NCBI GenBank assembly: GCA_965662195.1 | Contig: CBFIHA010000035.1 | Location: 1 to 34,487, forward strand | From: UBA1268 sp965662195 | Lineage (GTDB): Bacteria > Planctomycetota > Planctomycetia > Pirellulales > UBA1268 | Direction of reading: 5' to 3' | DNA length: 34,487 nt | In this document: one piece after another, positions 8,833 through 17,203 of the stretch | How positions within the stretch are numbered: the stretch's first letter is position 1 | Layout of the letters: each line of letters begins with the position of its first letter | The notes under the pieces: generated by a model | Databases searched by the model: none | What the model was told of the DNA's origin: nothing | What the model saw: the letters and a program-made list of their open reading frames with translations, nothing else | Translations under genes and position numbers: made by a program

Positions 8833-10557
8833 TCACGCCGCCCCTTTAAGACTATCCCTTCTCACCCAGCCTTCCAACGTCACTGCCGCCCCAATCGCTA
8901 CACAAATTCCAGGTAGCAGACTTCCCCAGGCCAGCCAGAGGGTCCCGCGGCCGTCGGGGTGGACGGCGGCCCGCAGGGTTGCCCGCGCCCGCCGGGGCCC
9001 CCGGGCCAGGAGCCGACCGGAACTGTCGATTGAGGCCGAAAACCCGGTATTGGCGGCAATCACGATCGGTGTCCGGACCTCGACCGCCCGGAAAATGGCT
9101 GCCGTCAGATGCATGTCAAGCTCGCTCGAACCCCAGAACCAGCCGTCGTTGGTGAGATTGGCGATCAGGTCGGGGCCCCCGTCGGCCCGACGGCAGTGCC
9201 GCACCAGCGACCGGACCGCCCCGGGCAGGGCGGTTTCGTAACAGATGGTCGCGGTCAGTCGCCGGCCGGCCACGGTTGCCAGCAGTGGCTCGCGACCGGC
9301 CGTCAGGCCGGCCGGCAACGGGGTCAGCCGGTAAAGCCAGGGAAACCTGTCAGCCAGCGGCACATACTCACCGAACATGACGGGGTGCATCTTGGCGTAC
9401 TCCCCAATCAGCCGGCCCTCGGCATCGAGCAGCACCGCCATGTTGAAGTTCTCAGCACCAGCCGCCGCGCGAGGGGTGATCCGCTGCTTGTCGACCCCGA
9501 CCAGCCAGTGGCTGCCATACGACTTTGCATAGGCGGCCAGCGGCGCCAGCCGCTCTGCCTCCAGCCGGGCCCGGCAGCGGGTCTGCCGCTGGTCTGCCGT
9601 CAGGACCACCGGGCCGCCCTCCTCCGCTGGCCCCAGGATGGTCGCGATGAGACTCTCGGGAAGCTGCTCAGCCGGGTCGATTTCCAGCAACCCCACCCGC
9701 CACATGGTCTCGGGCCAGACGATCAGGTCGGGCCGTGAACCACCGGCCAATCCCGCCCGGGTGAGTTCGTCGTAGTGCCGGGTGACATCGGTGACGGCAG
9801 CGGGATCGTGTTTCAGTTCCGTGTCGATCGAGCCTTGCACCAGCAGCACATCGAGCGGTTTTCCTGCCGGCTCGGGAATGGTCGCCAGCCGCCAGCGACC
9901 ATAGGCGACCGCCGCCAGCAGCAGGCCGGTGGCGACAAGTGTCTGTTGGATGATGCCCCTGCGACCATTAGGACCACGATCGGCTCCCCGTGGCAGGCCA
10001 CCAGCGATCAGTCCGTAGCCCGCAGCCGCCCCGAGCATCACCAGCCCGCCGACGCCGACAGCTCCGGCGATGTCGGCCACCTGCAGCAGTTCGACCCACC
10101 GCCACTGGGTGTGGCCGAGTCTGCCGAAGGTAAAGCCCCCCAGCAGCCAGCCCCGCAGCTGCTCGCAGGCCATCCAGGCCACTGGGGCAGCGGCGACCAG
10201 GGGCCAGCCCCAGCGACCGATCAGCCGCCGGGACAGCCAGATGAACAGCGGCAGGTAGCAGGCCAGGTAGGCCGACAGCAGCAGCCAGCCAATTGCGGTT
10301 GCCGGGTGTGGCAGCCGCAGCCAATGAATGGTCGCCAGCCAGTGGAGCCAGCCAGCCAGCCAAAGAAACCGCCAGGAGACCGGGGCAGCGGCCGCCGCTG
10401 CCGGTGACCGGGCGACCAGCCAGAGCCAGGGCAGTGGCGCCAGCCAGGCCAGCAGCCACCAGTCAGCCGGAGGCTGAATCAGAAACATGCTCACCGCTCC
10501 GGCGAGAGCCGCCCGTTGGCCGGCCGAGCGTTGCCAGGCCGACAGCCGTGAATTCAT
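8833..10557 (-). CDS. lnt: Apolipoprotein N-acyltransferase Lnt
   Basis: Lnt adds the third acyl chain to the N-terminal cysteine of lipoproteins in the inner membrane. The 574-residue protein has several hydrophobic helices in the first 225 residues, then a nitrilase-type catalytic domain (about 235-530) and a last helix near 540-560. The catalytic triad is intact: E283 in WPET, K389 in YAKMHPVMFGEYVP, and C439 in ICYE. The family text NLTNDGWF is at 467-474. Length is slightly above the usual 500-odd residues. Its ATG overlaps the stop of the lipoyl-fold gene (ATGA at 10554-10557), so the two are translationally coupled. The coiled-coil gene follows 112 bases downstream. Confidence 0.95.
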   Translation of the reverse strand: MNSRLSAWQRSAGQRAALAGAVSMFLIQPPADWWLLAWLAPLPWLWLVARSPAAAAAAPVSWRFLWLAGWLHWLATIHWLRLPHPATAIGWLLLSAYLACYLPLFIWLSRRLIGRWGWPLVAAAPVAWMACEQLRGWLLGGFTFGRLGHTQWRWVELLQVADIAGAVGVGGLVMLGAAAGYGLIAGGLPRGADRGPNGRRGIIQQTLVATGLLLAAVAYGRWRLATIPEPAGKPLDVLLVQGSIDTELKHDPAAVTDVTRHYDELTRAGLAGGSRPDLIVWPETMWRVGLLEIDPAEQLPESLIATILGPAEEGGPVVLTADQRQTRCRARLEAERLAPLAAYAKSYGSHWLVGVDKQRITPRAAAGAENFNMAVLLDAEGRLIGEYAKMHPVMFGEYVPLADRFPWLYRLTPLPAGLTAGREPLLATVAGRRLTATICYETALPGAVRSLVRHCRRADGGPDLIANLTNDGWFWGSSELDMHLTAAIFRAVEVRTPIVIAANTGFSASIDSSGRLLARGPRRARATLRAAVHPDGRGTLWLAWGSLLPGICVAIGAAVTLEGWVRRDSLKGAA

Positions 10558-10823
10558 GGCTCATCGTCCTCCGCCAGAAACTCCGCCAGCACCGTGCCTG
10601 GTAGCACAGCCGTGTCTTCATCGACCAGCTGCCGGAGGCAGCGACCGGCGACCGGTGCCGCCAGATCGATCGTGGCAACGCCGGCGGCCAGTTCGGCCAC
10701 CCGATCGCCCGCAAGCACCCGCTGGCCCTGGGGAACAAGCCAGAGCGAGAGCACGATCGGCTGGCTGCTGAGGCCGAGGTCGGGCACGACGAGTGGGACG
10801 GTCGGGGCTGGCTGGTGCTGCAT
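10554..10823 (-). CDS. Small biotinyl/lipoyl-fold protein without the attachment lysine
   Basis: The 89-residue protein aligns without gaps to lipoyl domains of E2 enzymes: VPDLG near the start, a V-x-x-G-x-x-V turn (30-36), then the hairpin where the lipoyl lysine sits, followed by APVAG and GTVLAEF. Counting from V36, the residue at the lysine position is Val49 (codon GTT, plus-strand 10677-10679), flanked by Gly and Ala where EGDKA is usual. So the fold is kept but no lipoate or biotin can be attached there. Starts upstream (to 10916) would add 31 residues of non-conserved sequence, and ATG 10823 matches the domain start. It is coupled to lnt by an ATGA overlap and lies 26 bases after the M28 hydrolase. 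It may be a free structural or regulatory relative; function unknown. Confidence 0.72.
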   Translation of the reverse strand: MQHQPAPTVPLVVPDLGLSSQPIVLSLWLVPQGQRVLAGDRVAELAAGVATIDLAAPVAGRCLRQLVDEDTAVLPGTVLAEFLAEDDEP

Positions 10824-10849
10824 CGGATCGACATCGCCGGGCGGCTGAA

Positions 10850-11818
10850 TTACCGCAGGGATCGGAGCCAGGCCAGCATCACCCGGCCGACCAACTCGAG
10901 TGACTCGGCCGAACAATTCTCAGGGGTGTCACGGGTGGTGTGCCAGTGCGGGTAGTCGAAGTCGATGATGTCGCAGGTCGGAATCCCTCCGGTCATCCGC
11001 AGCGGCACATGGTCATCGTTGACCACATACTTCGGCCGCGGCACAAATTGCTGCACACCAAGCCGGCGGGCCGTCGCCCAGATCGAGTCGACCACCGGCC
11101 GGGTGTCGGGCCAGTCGACGCTCTGGCGTTCCTGCCAGATTTGCAGGTCACGGTCAGCCACCATGTCGAGGATCACCCCGCAGCGATAGCGGTGGTCGGC
11201 GGTGCCGGCCCGCTGCCCGGCGGCATACTGCCGGGCAAAGAAGAGCGACCCCAGGCAGTATTGATCGCGGGCATCGTCAAAGACATATTCCTCAGCATCA
11301 AAGCAGACGAAGTCGATGCCGACCGAGCCTGCCACCGCCGGCATCAGCCGGGCCAGTTCCATCAGCACCGCCACTCCACTGGCCCCGTCGTTGGCACCGA
11401 GAAAGACACCGCGAGGCTGCCGCGGATCTCGGTCCGGGTAAGGCCGGGTGTCGTAGTGAACGCCCAGCAGCACCCGCTCGGTCCGATCGGGATGCCAGTG
11501 GACGATCAGGTTTTCCATCCGTACCCAGTCGCCGGTGCGGCCGTCGCGGCTGCGGAAGGCCTGCCGAAAGACCTTTCCACCCGCCTGCTGAAAGTGCCGA
11601 ATGAGCAGCTCCCGTTGCTGCTGCATGCCGGGGGAGCCGCTCGGCCGCGGCCCGAGGGCGCAGATCGCCTCCAGCTGCCGGAAGGCCCGCGCGCCTGAAA
11701 AGCCTTCCGGCTCGGCAGCCGCCAGCGGACCAGCGACGATCAGGCAGGCCGCCAGCCACAGTGGCAGGATCCAGCCGATGACACCGGCGGTCACTGTTTG
11801 CTTCAGAGCCATTGCCAT
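10850..11818 (-). CDS. M28-family zinc hydrolase, glutaminyl-peptide cyclotransferase-like, secreted
   Basis: The 322-residue protein begins with a signal peptide (hydrophobic 12-30, likely cut after LAAA near 35). Zinc-site residues of the M28/glutaminyl-cyclase fold are visible: HYDTRP (H121, D123), GANDGASG (D144), FDAEE (E176/E177), and PHWHTTRDT with H293. The W-H-T triplet is the form found in glutaminyl cyclases, which turn N-terminal Gln into pyroglutamate, rather than in typical aminopeptidases. By family it is thus a QC-like enzyme acting on exported peptides or proteins, but an aminopeptidase role cannot be ruled out. A second ATG, two codons downstream, is equally possible. It is the first gene of the group with the lipoyl-fold protein and lnt. 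Confidence 0.82.
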   Translation of the reverse strand: MAMALKQTVTAGVIGWILPLWLAACLIVAGPLAAAEPEGFSGARAFRQLEAICALGPRPSGSPGMQQQRELLIRHFQQAGGKVFRQAFRSRDGRTGDWVRMENLIVHWHPDRTERVLLGVHYDTRPYPDRDPRQPRGVFLGANDGASGVAVLMELARLMPAVAGSVGIDFVCFDAEEYVFDDARDQYCLGSLFFARQYAAGQRAGTADHRYRCGVILDMVADRDLQIWQERQSVDWPDTRPVVDSIWATARRLGVQQFVPRPKYVVNDDHVPLRMTGGIPTCDIIDFDYPHWHTTRDTPENCSAESLELVGRVMLAWLRSLR

Positions 11819-11838
11819 CGCTGCATCTTTGGGAATGG

Positions 11839-11960
11839 AACCACGAAGGCACGAAGGACACGAAGAAAAAGCAACTCCCCCAGAGCCTAGGCCACCTTCG
11901 TTTGCGGAGTCAAAAGCACCCCTTCGTGCTCTTCGCGCCGGCGCGGTGCCTTCATTCGTT
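11839..11960. repeat. Interspersed 'cacgaagg' repeat with inverted copy
   Basis: This is the gap between the M28 gene and the phosphatase gene. Two and a half tandem copies of cacgaagg run from 11842 to 11865, then after about 56 bases come inverted forms (cttcgtgctcttcg at 11922-11935 and ccttcattcg nearby). The arrangement is a short imperfect palindromic element. I recall similar 'cacgaagg' motifs between genes in Planctomycetes and some other large-genome bacteria, but this rests on memory. Short frames across it read as low-value His/Glu/Gly text and are not genes. Confidence 0.55.
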
Positions 11961-11980
11961 CACACCGCGATGCTCCACAA

Positions 11981-12610
11981 TCAGAGGTGCCCCGTCTCGT
12001 TGAACCGCACCAGTTCCGGGCCTGGCCAGGCCAGTTCCGACACCGAGCAGTTGGCCAGTGCCGGCAGCCGGGTGAAGGGTCGTTCGCCGGCGTCGGCCAG
12101 CAGCGGATGGTCGCGGCCGACGAGCAGGCTGAGGGCCGCGGTGAGAATCCCGCCGTGGGCCACGACGATCATCCGCCGCGGGGCACGAGCGGCCAACGCC
12201 TCGAGTGCCTGCCGGCCCCGTAGGGCCAGCTGCCGCCGCGACTCACCCTCGGGAATCTGATAGTCCACATCGCCCGATTGCCAGCGGGCGACCTCCACGG
12301 GAAACCTGACTGCCAGATCGTCCCAGAGGTGCCCCTGAAAGATTCCGGCGTGGAGTTCCCGCAGGTCGTCGGCAATCTGCACCGGCTTGCCGATCGCTGC
12401 CCCGATCGCCGCAGCGGTCCCACGGGCCCGTCGCAGGGGACTCGACCAGAGCTCCTCCGCAGCAGCAATCTCGGGCTGGCTACGGCACCAGGCGGCAACC
12501 GCCTCGGCCTGCCGGAGGCCAACCTCCGAGAGATCGACATCCACCTGCCCCTGCACCCGCCCCTCACGGTTCGACAGGCTCTCGCCATGGCGGATCAGGA
12601 TCTGCTGCAT
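11981..12610 (-). CDS. Histidine phosphatase (phosphoglycerate-mutase-like)
   Basis: The 209-residue protein has the histidine phosphatase core: RHGES near residue 7 (phospho-acceptor His), SSPLRRA, ELHAGIFQG and the second His in VVAHGG. These form the phosphate pocket of the broad family that includes cofactor-dependent phosphoglycerate mutases, alpha-ribazole phosphatase (CobC) and general phosphatases. No cobalamin genes are nearby, so a specific substrate cannot be named. ATG 12610 is preferred because a GGAGA precedes it by seven bases. A GTG at 12634, directly after the upstream stop, would add eight residues. It follows the thioredoxin-trypsin gene closely. Confidence 0.88.
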   Translation of the reverse strand: MQQILIRHGESLSNREGRVQGQVDVDLSEVGLRQAEAVAAWCRSQPEIAAAEELWSSPLRRARGTAAAIGAAIGKPVQIADDLRELHAGIFQGHLWDDLAVRFPVEVARWQSGDVDYQIPEGESRRQLALRGRQALEALAARAPRRMIVVAHGGILTAALSLLVGRDHPLLADAGERPFTRLPALANCSVSELAWPGPELVRFNETGHL

Positions 12611-12634
12611 GCCGTCTCCGGAACCGGGGATCAC

Positions 12635-14308
12635 TCAACGCGAGCTGGCCATCGGCTCAGCCTGCTGGTGAGCCTCAGAGAGCCGGTCGATGAAATTGGC
12701 TCCGGCCGTCTGCAGCATAAAGACCTCGCTGGCCGACTGCTTCGAGCCGTGCGGCCGGACAATGCAGATCACTTCGGCCTTGCCGCCATGCTGACGCACA
12801 TGGTCAATCAGCGCCTGCTCTCCGGCGGAAAGCTCCCCCGCTGTCGCCACGGCGGCGGCGGGCAGCATTGCGGCAGGCGACGGGTCAGCGGCAGGTGGCA
12901 GATCAACTGCCGGCTCCTCGGCCTGGACGGGTCCTGATGGGCCACTCGAGGCGGTCGGTACGGCATCGTCTCGGTTCCGCCGGTCGAACGAGACCGCTGG
13001 CATTTTGGCGGGCATACGAGGCGGTAGTCCCCGACTGTCGGCGTCGGCCAGATCGGTTTCCGTGCCGGGATAGACATGGCGGTAGACGAAGGCCAGTCCC
13101 GCCTCATCGAGGTGTTCCTGGATCGACGGCAGGGCGGCGAACAGCCCCTCGTTATCCTCGGGATCGGCGGCGTTGCAGACTCCCAGCAGCGTGCCGTCGA
13201 GGGCGAAGAGGCCGCCTCCGCTGCGGCCCTGAACCGGCTGCCCGGCGACCTGCACGTTGGCCGGACCGAGGTACTTATCGACCGAGGTCACCCGGCTGAC
13301 ATGCATGGTCGGATCCCGGCCGCCATCGCAGCCGACAGTGACGACCGGTTCGCCAACCTCGCGGGAACGGCCGACACCACCGATCGGCACCGATTCGATG
13401 GTCGCCTCGGTGAAGACGCTGACGAGCGCAAGGTCACGGTCGAGATCATAGGCGACCATCTGCCCGGCAACCCGCCCTGCAGTGGGATCACCAAAGAGAT
13501 CGACTTCGATCCGGCCGGTACCGGAGGAGTCGCGGAAGATGTGGCCGCAGGTGAGGATCAGCGCCTCACCCTGCCGGCAGTCGATGACGGTTCCGGTACC
13601 CCAGGAGGCCCCATCAGGATCGGTGACCCGCAGCCGGGCGGTCGCCCGGATCAGCCGACTACTGAGTTGGGCCTTGGTGTCAGCAGGCAGGGACGGCAGC
13701 GGGCCGACCGGCTGCCGGGTCGTTTCAGCCCGTCGCTGCCGGAGCGGCCTGTCGATCGGCTGGGCCGTGGCGGGCTGGCCAACCGGCCCGGTCAGCAGGG
13801 CTGGTGGATGATCGGTTTTCGGGCTGCCAGCTTCAGTGGCAAGGGCCGTCTGGGCTTGCTGGGTCGGCAGCGGGATGCCGGGAATCTGACTGGCTGCCGC
13901 CGGCTGGACGGCCGCCTGCAATTCGGGAAGCCCCAGCGGCTGGCGGCTCTTGGCCAGCAGTTTCTCAAGCTCGGCCCGGGTGGAGGCTCCGGCAATCCGG
14001 CCTACCTCATGTCCCTTCACCAGCAGGATGTAACAGGGGACGCCGGTCACCTCGAAGCGTTTGACCAGATCGTGTTCCTGATCGACGTCGACATGCCGCA
14101 CCAGCCAGCCGGCGGCACCGATTTCGCCAATGAGTGGGGCCATCTGCCGGCAGGGACCGCACCACTCGGCCGAAAAGTCGAGCAGTACGACCTCGCCGGC
14201 AGCAGCGGCGGCTGCCGGAGGCATTGCCCCAACCTGGGCGGCCGCAGGCAATGACCAGCCGAGGCAGAGCAGGCCGGCAAGCAATCCGAAGCGGGGTGTC
14301 TGCATCAT
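12635..14308 (-). CDS. Secreted thioredoxin-trypsin-like protease fusion
   Basis: A 557-residue protein with a signal peptide (about 1-24, cleavage after AAA). A thioredoxin domain (about 38-120) carries WCGPC at 49-53 and the cis-proline text GVPCY (89-93). A Pro/Gln/Ala-rich linker spans about 125-210. A trypsin-like serine protease domain (about 215-410) has H256 (TCGHIF), D292 (DRDLALV) and S363 (GRSGGGL), i.e. a full triad. A linker and a short C-terminal domain follow (about 488-545, 'AEVICIVRPHGSK'). It is probably periplasmic or outside the cell. The double ATG at 14308/14305 has GGAG eight bases before it. The frame remains open to 14632, but that stretch is non-conserved and lacks a signal peptide start. 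Whether the disulfide motif regulates the protease is unknown. Confidence 0.88.
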   Translation of the reverse strand: MMQTPRFGLLAGLLCLGWSLPAAAQVGAMPPAAAAAAGEVVLLDFSAEWCGPCRQMAPLIGEIGAAGWLVRHVDVDQEHDLVKRFEVTGVPCYILLVKGHEVGRIAGASTRAELEKLLAKSRQPLGLPELQAAVQPAAASQIPGIPLPTQQAQTALATEAGSPKTDHPPALLTGPVGQPATAQPIDRPLRQRRAETTRQPVGPLPSLPADTKAQLSSRLIRATARLRVTDPDGASWGTGTVIDCRQGEALILTCGHIFRDSSGTGRIEVDLFGDPTAGRVAGQMVAYDLDRDLALVSVFTEATIESVPIGGVGRSREVGEPVVTVGCDGGRDPTMHVSRVTSVDKYLGPANVQVAGQPVQGRSGGGLFALDGTLLGVCNAADPEDNEGLFAALPSIQEHLDEAGLAFVYRHVYPGTETDLADADSRGLPPRMPAKMPAVSFDRRNRDDAVPTASSGPSGPVQAEEPAVDLPPAADPSPAAMLPAAAVATAGELSAGEQALIDHVRQHGGKAEVICIVRPHGSKQSASEVFMLQTAGANFIDRLSEAHQQAEPMASSR

Positions 14309-14524
14309 CCGTGACTCCGTCGGAGGCGAGCCTGTGGCCCGTCTCCGGTCTGCGTGGCTGCGGTGCAAGCCGCGGCGGCTGTGGCTTCCCTGCCAACAAA
14401 AGGCCGCCGGGCAGCACCGCCAACCGGACGGCGGGATAGTGCCGCTCGATCGACGGCTGAACAAGAGCATTTTTGGCTTCTGCGGCCTTTCCGCCGCCCC
14501 CGTCAGCCACCCTTCCTTCACACC

Positions 14525-14554
14525 TTTCCCCAACTCCGGCTGCAGTCCTACAAT
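14525..14554 (+). promoter_or_regulatory. Weak candidate promoter for metG in the 295-base divergent gap
   Basis: The gap 14309-14603 separates the divergent thioredoxin-trypsin and metG genes. The only promoter-like text I see is TACAAT at 14549-14554 with a poor -35 (TTTCCC at 14525-14530, 18-base spacer), about 50 bases before the metG ATG. The rest of the gap is C/G-rich with nothing recognisable, and no riboswitch or T-box structure is evident. Confidence 0.2.
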
Positions 14555-14603
14555 CGCGGCTACTCGCCCCCGCTTCTTCTCGTCTTCGCCCAACGCAGGC
14601 ACC

Positions 14604-16682
14604 ATGCCCGATACCCGCCGGATCCTGATCACCTCGGCCCTGCCCTACGCCAACGGGCACATTCATCTTGGGCATCTTGTCGAATACATTCAGACCGACA
14701 TCTTCGCCCGCTTCCAGCGGCTGCGGGGGCACCAGGCAATCTATCTCTGCGCCGACGATACCCACGGCACCGCGATCATGATTCGCGCCCGAGCCGAGGG
14801 CCGCTCGGAGCAGGAACTGATCGCCGGTATGCGGGAGGCCCACCTGGCCGACTTTCGTGGCTTCCAGATCGCCTTCGACCACTACGGCTCCACCGACAGC
14901 CCGGCCAACCGCGGACTCTGCAACCGCTTCTGGCAGGCGCTCCGGGAGCGGGGCCTCGTGGTCCGCCGCGAGGTGCAGCAACTGTTCGACCCCACCGCCG
15001 GTGTTTTTCTGGCCGATCGGTTCGTCCGCGGTGGCTGCCCGCGGTGCGGAGCCGCCGATCAATACGGCGACTCCTGCGAGGCCTGCGGGGCAACCTATTC
15101 GCCAGCAGATCTCGTCAACCCGGTGAGCACGCTCTCCGGCACCACGCCGGAGGTCCGGTCGGCTGAGCACCTCTTCGTCACCCTTGAGGCCCTACGGCCG
15201 TTTCTTGCGGAGTGGACGCAGCAGTCAGGGGCCCTCGACCCACGCATCGCCAACTATCTCAACGGCCATTTTCTGGCCGACCCGCTGCGCGACTGGGACA
15301 TCTCCAGGCCAGCCCCCTACTTTGGCTTTGAGATTCCCGATGCCCCCGGCCACTATTGGTACGTCTGGTTCGACGCCCCGATCGGCTATGTGGCGGCGAC
15401 CGAAGAGTGGGCCGCCGGGCGAGGCGGCTCGTCTGCCGACTGGTGGTCTGCCGGCGGTCACAACGAACCTGCCGCCGAGGTGCATCACTTCATCGGCAAG
15501 GACATCACCTACTTCCACACGCTCTTCTGGCCGGCCATGCTCAAGGTGGTCGGCCTGACGCTGCCGACCAAGGTTCGGGTCCACGGCTTCCTCACGGTCA
15601 ACGGCCAGAAGATGTCGAAGAGCCGGGGCACCTTCCTGCTGGCCCGCGACTATCTCGACCAGCTCGACCCGGCAGCCCTCCGGTACTATTACGCCGCCAA
15701 GCTCTCCGGCGGCATCGACGACATCGATCTGAACCTCGAAGAATTCGCCACCAAAGTGAATGCCGACCTCGTCGGCAAGGTGGTCAACCTCGCCAGCCGC
15801 ACCGCTCGCTGGCTGGCCCCGACGGGCCTGGCCCCGTCTTATCCCGAAGACGGGGGCCTGTTCGCCCGGGCGGCGGCCGACGGCGCGGCAATCGCTGCCG
15901 CTTACGAGGACTGCGATTTCGCCCGGGCCATGCGGCTGATCATGCAGGCGGCCGACCGGGCCAATTGCTACGTCGACCAGGAACAGCCCTGGAAGCTGGC
16001 CAAGGAGGGGCCGGCGGCAGCAGCCAGGCTGCAACAGGTCGCATCGGTCGCAGTCAACCTGTTCCGGCAGCTGGCTGTCTACCTGACACCGGTGTTGCCG
16101 AAACTGGCCGAGGATGTCGGCCAACTGGTGGGCGGCCCGATCGACCACTGGGAACAAGCACAGACACCCCTGACGGGCAGCCCCGTCGCTCACTTCCAGC
16201 CGCTTCTGCGGCGGATCGAGCCGAGCCAGATCGATGCGTTGCTGCAGGCCGCAGCCACTCAAGCCACTTCCCCCACCCCAGGAGAGACCATGACTGAAAC
16301 CACCACGCACCAGGATTCCCCCGAACCGCTCGCCGCCAGCCCGCTGGCCGAAACCTGTACCATCGACGACTTCGCCAAGGTTGACCTGCGGGTGGCTCGG
16401 GTCGTTGCGGCTGAAGAGGTGCCGGAAGCCCGCAAGTTGCTCAGGTTGACCGTCTCCCTCGGTGGTGACGAGCGGCGGACGGTCTTTGCCGGCATCAAGA
16501 AGTTTCACCGGCCCGAGGATCTCGTCGACCGGCTGGTGGTGGTGGTGGCCAACCTCGCCCCGCGGCAGATGAAGTTCGGCCTCAGCGAAGGCATGGTGGT
16601 TGCCGCCAGCGGAGCGGGAGCCGAAGGTGTCTTCCTGCTTTCCCCCGACAGTGGCGGCCTTCCCGGCATGCGGCTCGGCTAG
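14604..16682 (+). CDS. metG: Methionyl-tRNA synthetase with C-terminal tRNA-binding domain
   Basis: MetG charges tRNA-Met with methionine in the cytoplasm. The 692-residue protein has the class I signature GHIHLGH at 18-24, a zinc knuckle with C145, C148, C158 and C161 in the connective peptide, and KMSKS at 336-340. After the anticodon-binding helices comes a low-complexity linker, then the EMAP-II/Arc1p-type tRNA-binding domain (about 588-692, FAKVDLRVARV to GGLPGMRLG) that dimerises E. coli-type MetRS. The frame is open far upstream (to 14130), but ATG 14604 gives the conserved N-terminus PDTRRILITSALPYANG. The universal stress gene follows 52 bases on. Confidence 0.97.
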   Translation: MPDTRRILITSALPYANGHIHLGHLVEYIQTDIFARFQRLRGHQAIYLCADDTHGTAIMIRARAEGRSEQELIAGMREAHLADFRGFQIAFDHYGSTDSPANRGLCNRFWQALRERGLVVRREVQQLFDPTAGVFLADRFVRGGCPRCGAADQYGDSCEACGATYSPADLVNPVSTLSGTTPEVRSAEHLFVTLEALRPFLAEWTQQSGALDPRIANYLNGHFLADPLRDWDISRPAPYFGFEIPDAPGHYWYVWFDAPIGYVAATEEWAAGRGGSSADWWSAGGHNEPAAEVHHFIGKDITYFHTLFWPAMLKVVGLTLPTKVRVHGFLTVNGQKMSKSRGTFLLARDYLDQLDPAALRYYYAAKLSGGIDDIDLNLEEFATKVNADLVGKVVNLASRTARWLAPTGLAPSYPEDGGLFARAAADGAAIAAAYEDCDFARAMRLIMQAADRANCYVDQEQPWKLAKEGPAAAARLQQVASVAVNLFRQLAVYLTPVLPKLAEDVGQLVGGPIDHWEQAQTPLTGSPVAHFQPLLRRIEPSQIDALLQAAATQATSPTPGETMTETTTHQDSPEPLAASPLAETCTIDDFAKVDLRVARVVAAEEVPEARKLLRLTVSLGGDERRTVFAGIKKFHRPEDLVDRLVVVVANLAPRQMKFGLSEGMVVAASGAGAEGVFLLSPDSGGLPGMRLG

Positions 16683-16734
16683 CTGCTAAAATCCATCGGA
16701 TGCCGGATTACGTTGCCGAAGGGGAGGTTTGGCC

Positions 16735-17199
16735 ATGAGTACGAAGACGATTCTGTTTCCGACCGATTTTTCCACCGCCAGCGATGCCGCCCTGACCCAT
16801 GCCGAGGCACTCGCGCGGCAGTCCGATGCCAAGTTGCTCATCCTCCACGTCGAGGAGCCGCCGCTGGCCTACGGCGGGGGTGAGCTCTATTACGGCCTCC
16901 CCGAGCCGAGTTCCGAACGAATTTTGCAGATGCTCGAGGATGTCCGGCCCTCCGATCCGAAGCTGCCTTTTGAGCACCGGCTGGTGATGGGCGACCCCGC
17001 CGCCGAGATCGTGCGGGTAGCTGAAGAAGAACCGACCGAGCTGATCGTGCTGGGCACCCACGGCCGCACTGGGGTCAGCCGGCTGCTGATGGGCAGTGTC
17101 GCCGAGGGAGTGGTCAGGCGGGCCCCCTGTCCGGTGCTGGTCTATCGGGAGCGGGAAGAAAAGCTCGCCTCGAAGGAACCGGCCCCGGCCGGTGGCTGA
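16735..17199 (+). CDS. Universal stress protein (UspA family, ATP-binding type)
   Basis: The 154-residue protein covers one Usp domain: KTILFPTDFS at the start, ILHVEEP, and the nucleotide-binding loop G-x2-G-x9-G-S near residues 107-121 (GTHGRTG...MGS), which marks the ATP-binding MJ0577-like subgroup. APCPVLVYR closes the domain. ATG 16735 has an excellent Shine-Dalgarno (GGGGAGG at 16721-16727); an in-frame TTG two codons earlier is not needed. The stop lies four bases before the EpmA-like start, so the two are almost certainly co-translated. Its partner proteins are unknown. Confidence 0.93.
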   Translation: MSTKTILFPTDFSTASDAALTHAEALARQSDAKLLILHVEEPPLAYGGGELYYGLPEPSSERILQMLEDVRPSDPKLPFEHRLVMGDPAAEIVRVAEEEPTELIVLGTHGRTGVSRLLMGSVAEGVVRRAPCPVLVYREREEKLASKEPAPAGG

Positions 17200-17203
17200 C
17201 AGC

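Noticed and set aside
13076..14254. 392-residue open frame on the plus strand opposite the thioredoxin-trypsin gene
   Set aside because: The opposite strand encodes two recognised domains; the plus frame is Gly/Asp/Arg-rich and starts and ends with no signals.
14130..14603. N-terminal extension of metG in the same open frame
   Set aside because: The extra 158 codons overlap the thioredoxin gene on the other strand and carry no MetRS sequence; ATG 14604 gives the conserved N-terminus.
15225..16508. 427-residue open frame on the minus strand opposite metG
   Set aside because: MetG is certain on the plus strand; the antisense frame has no known motif and is a third-position GC effect.
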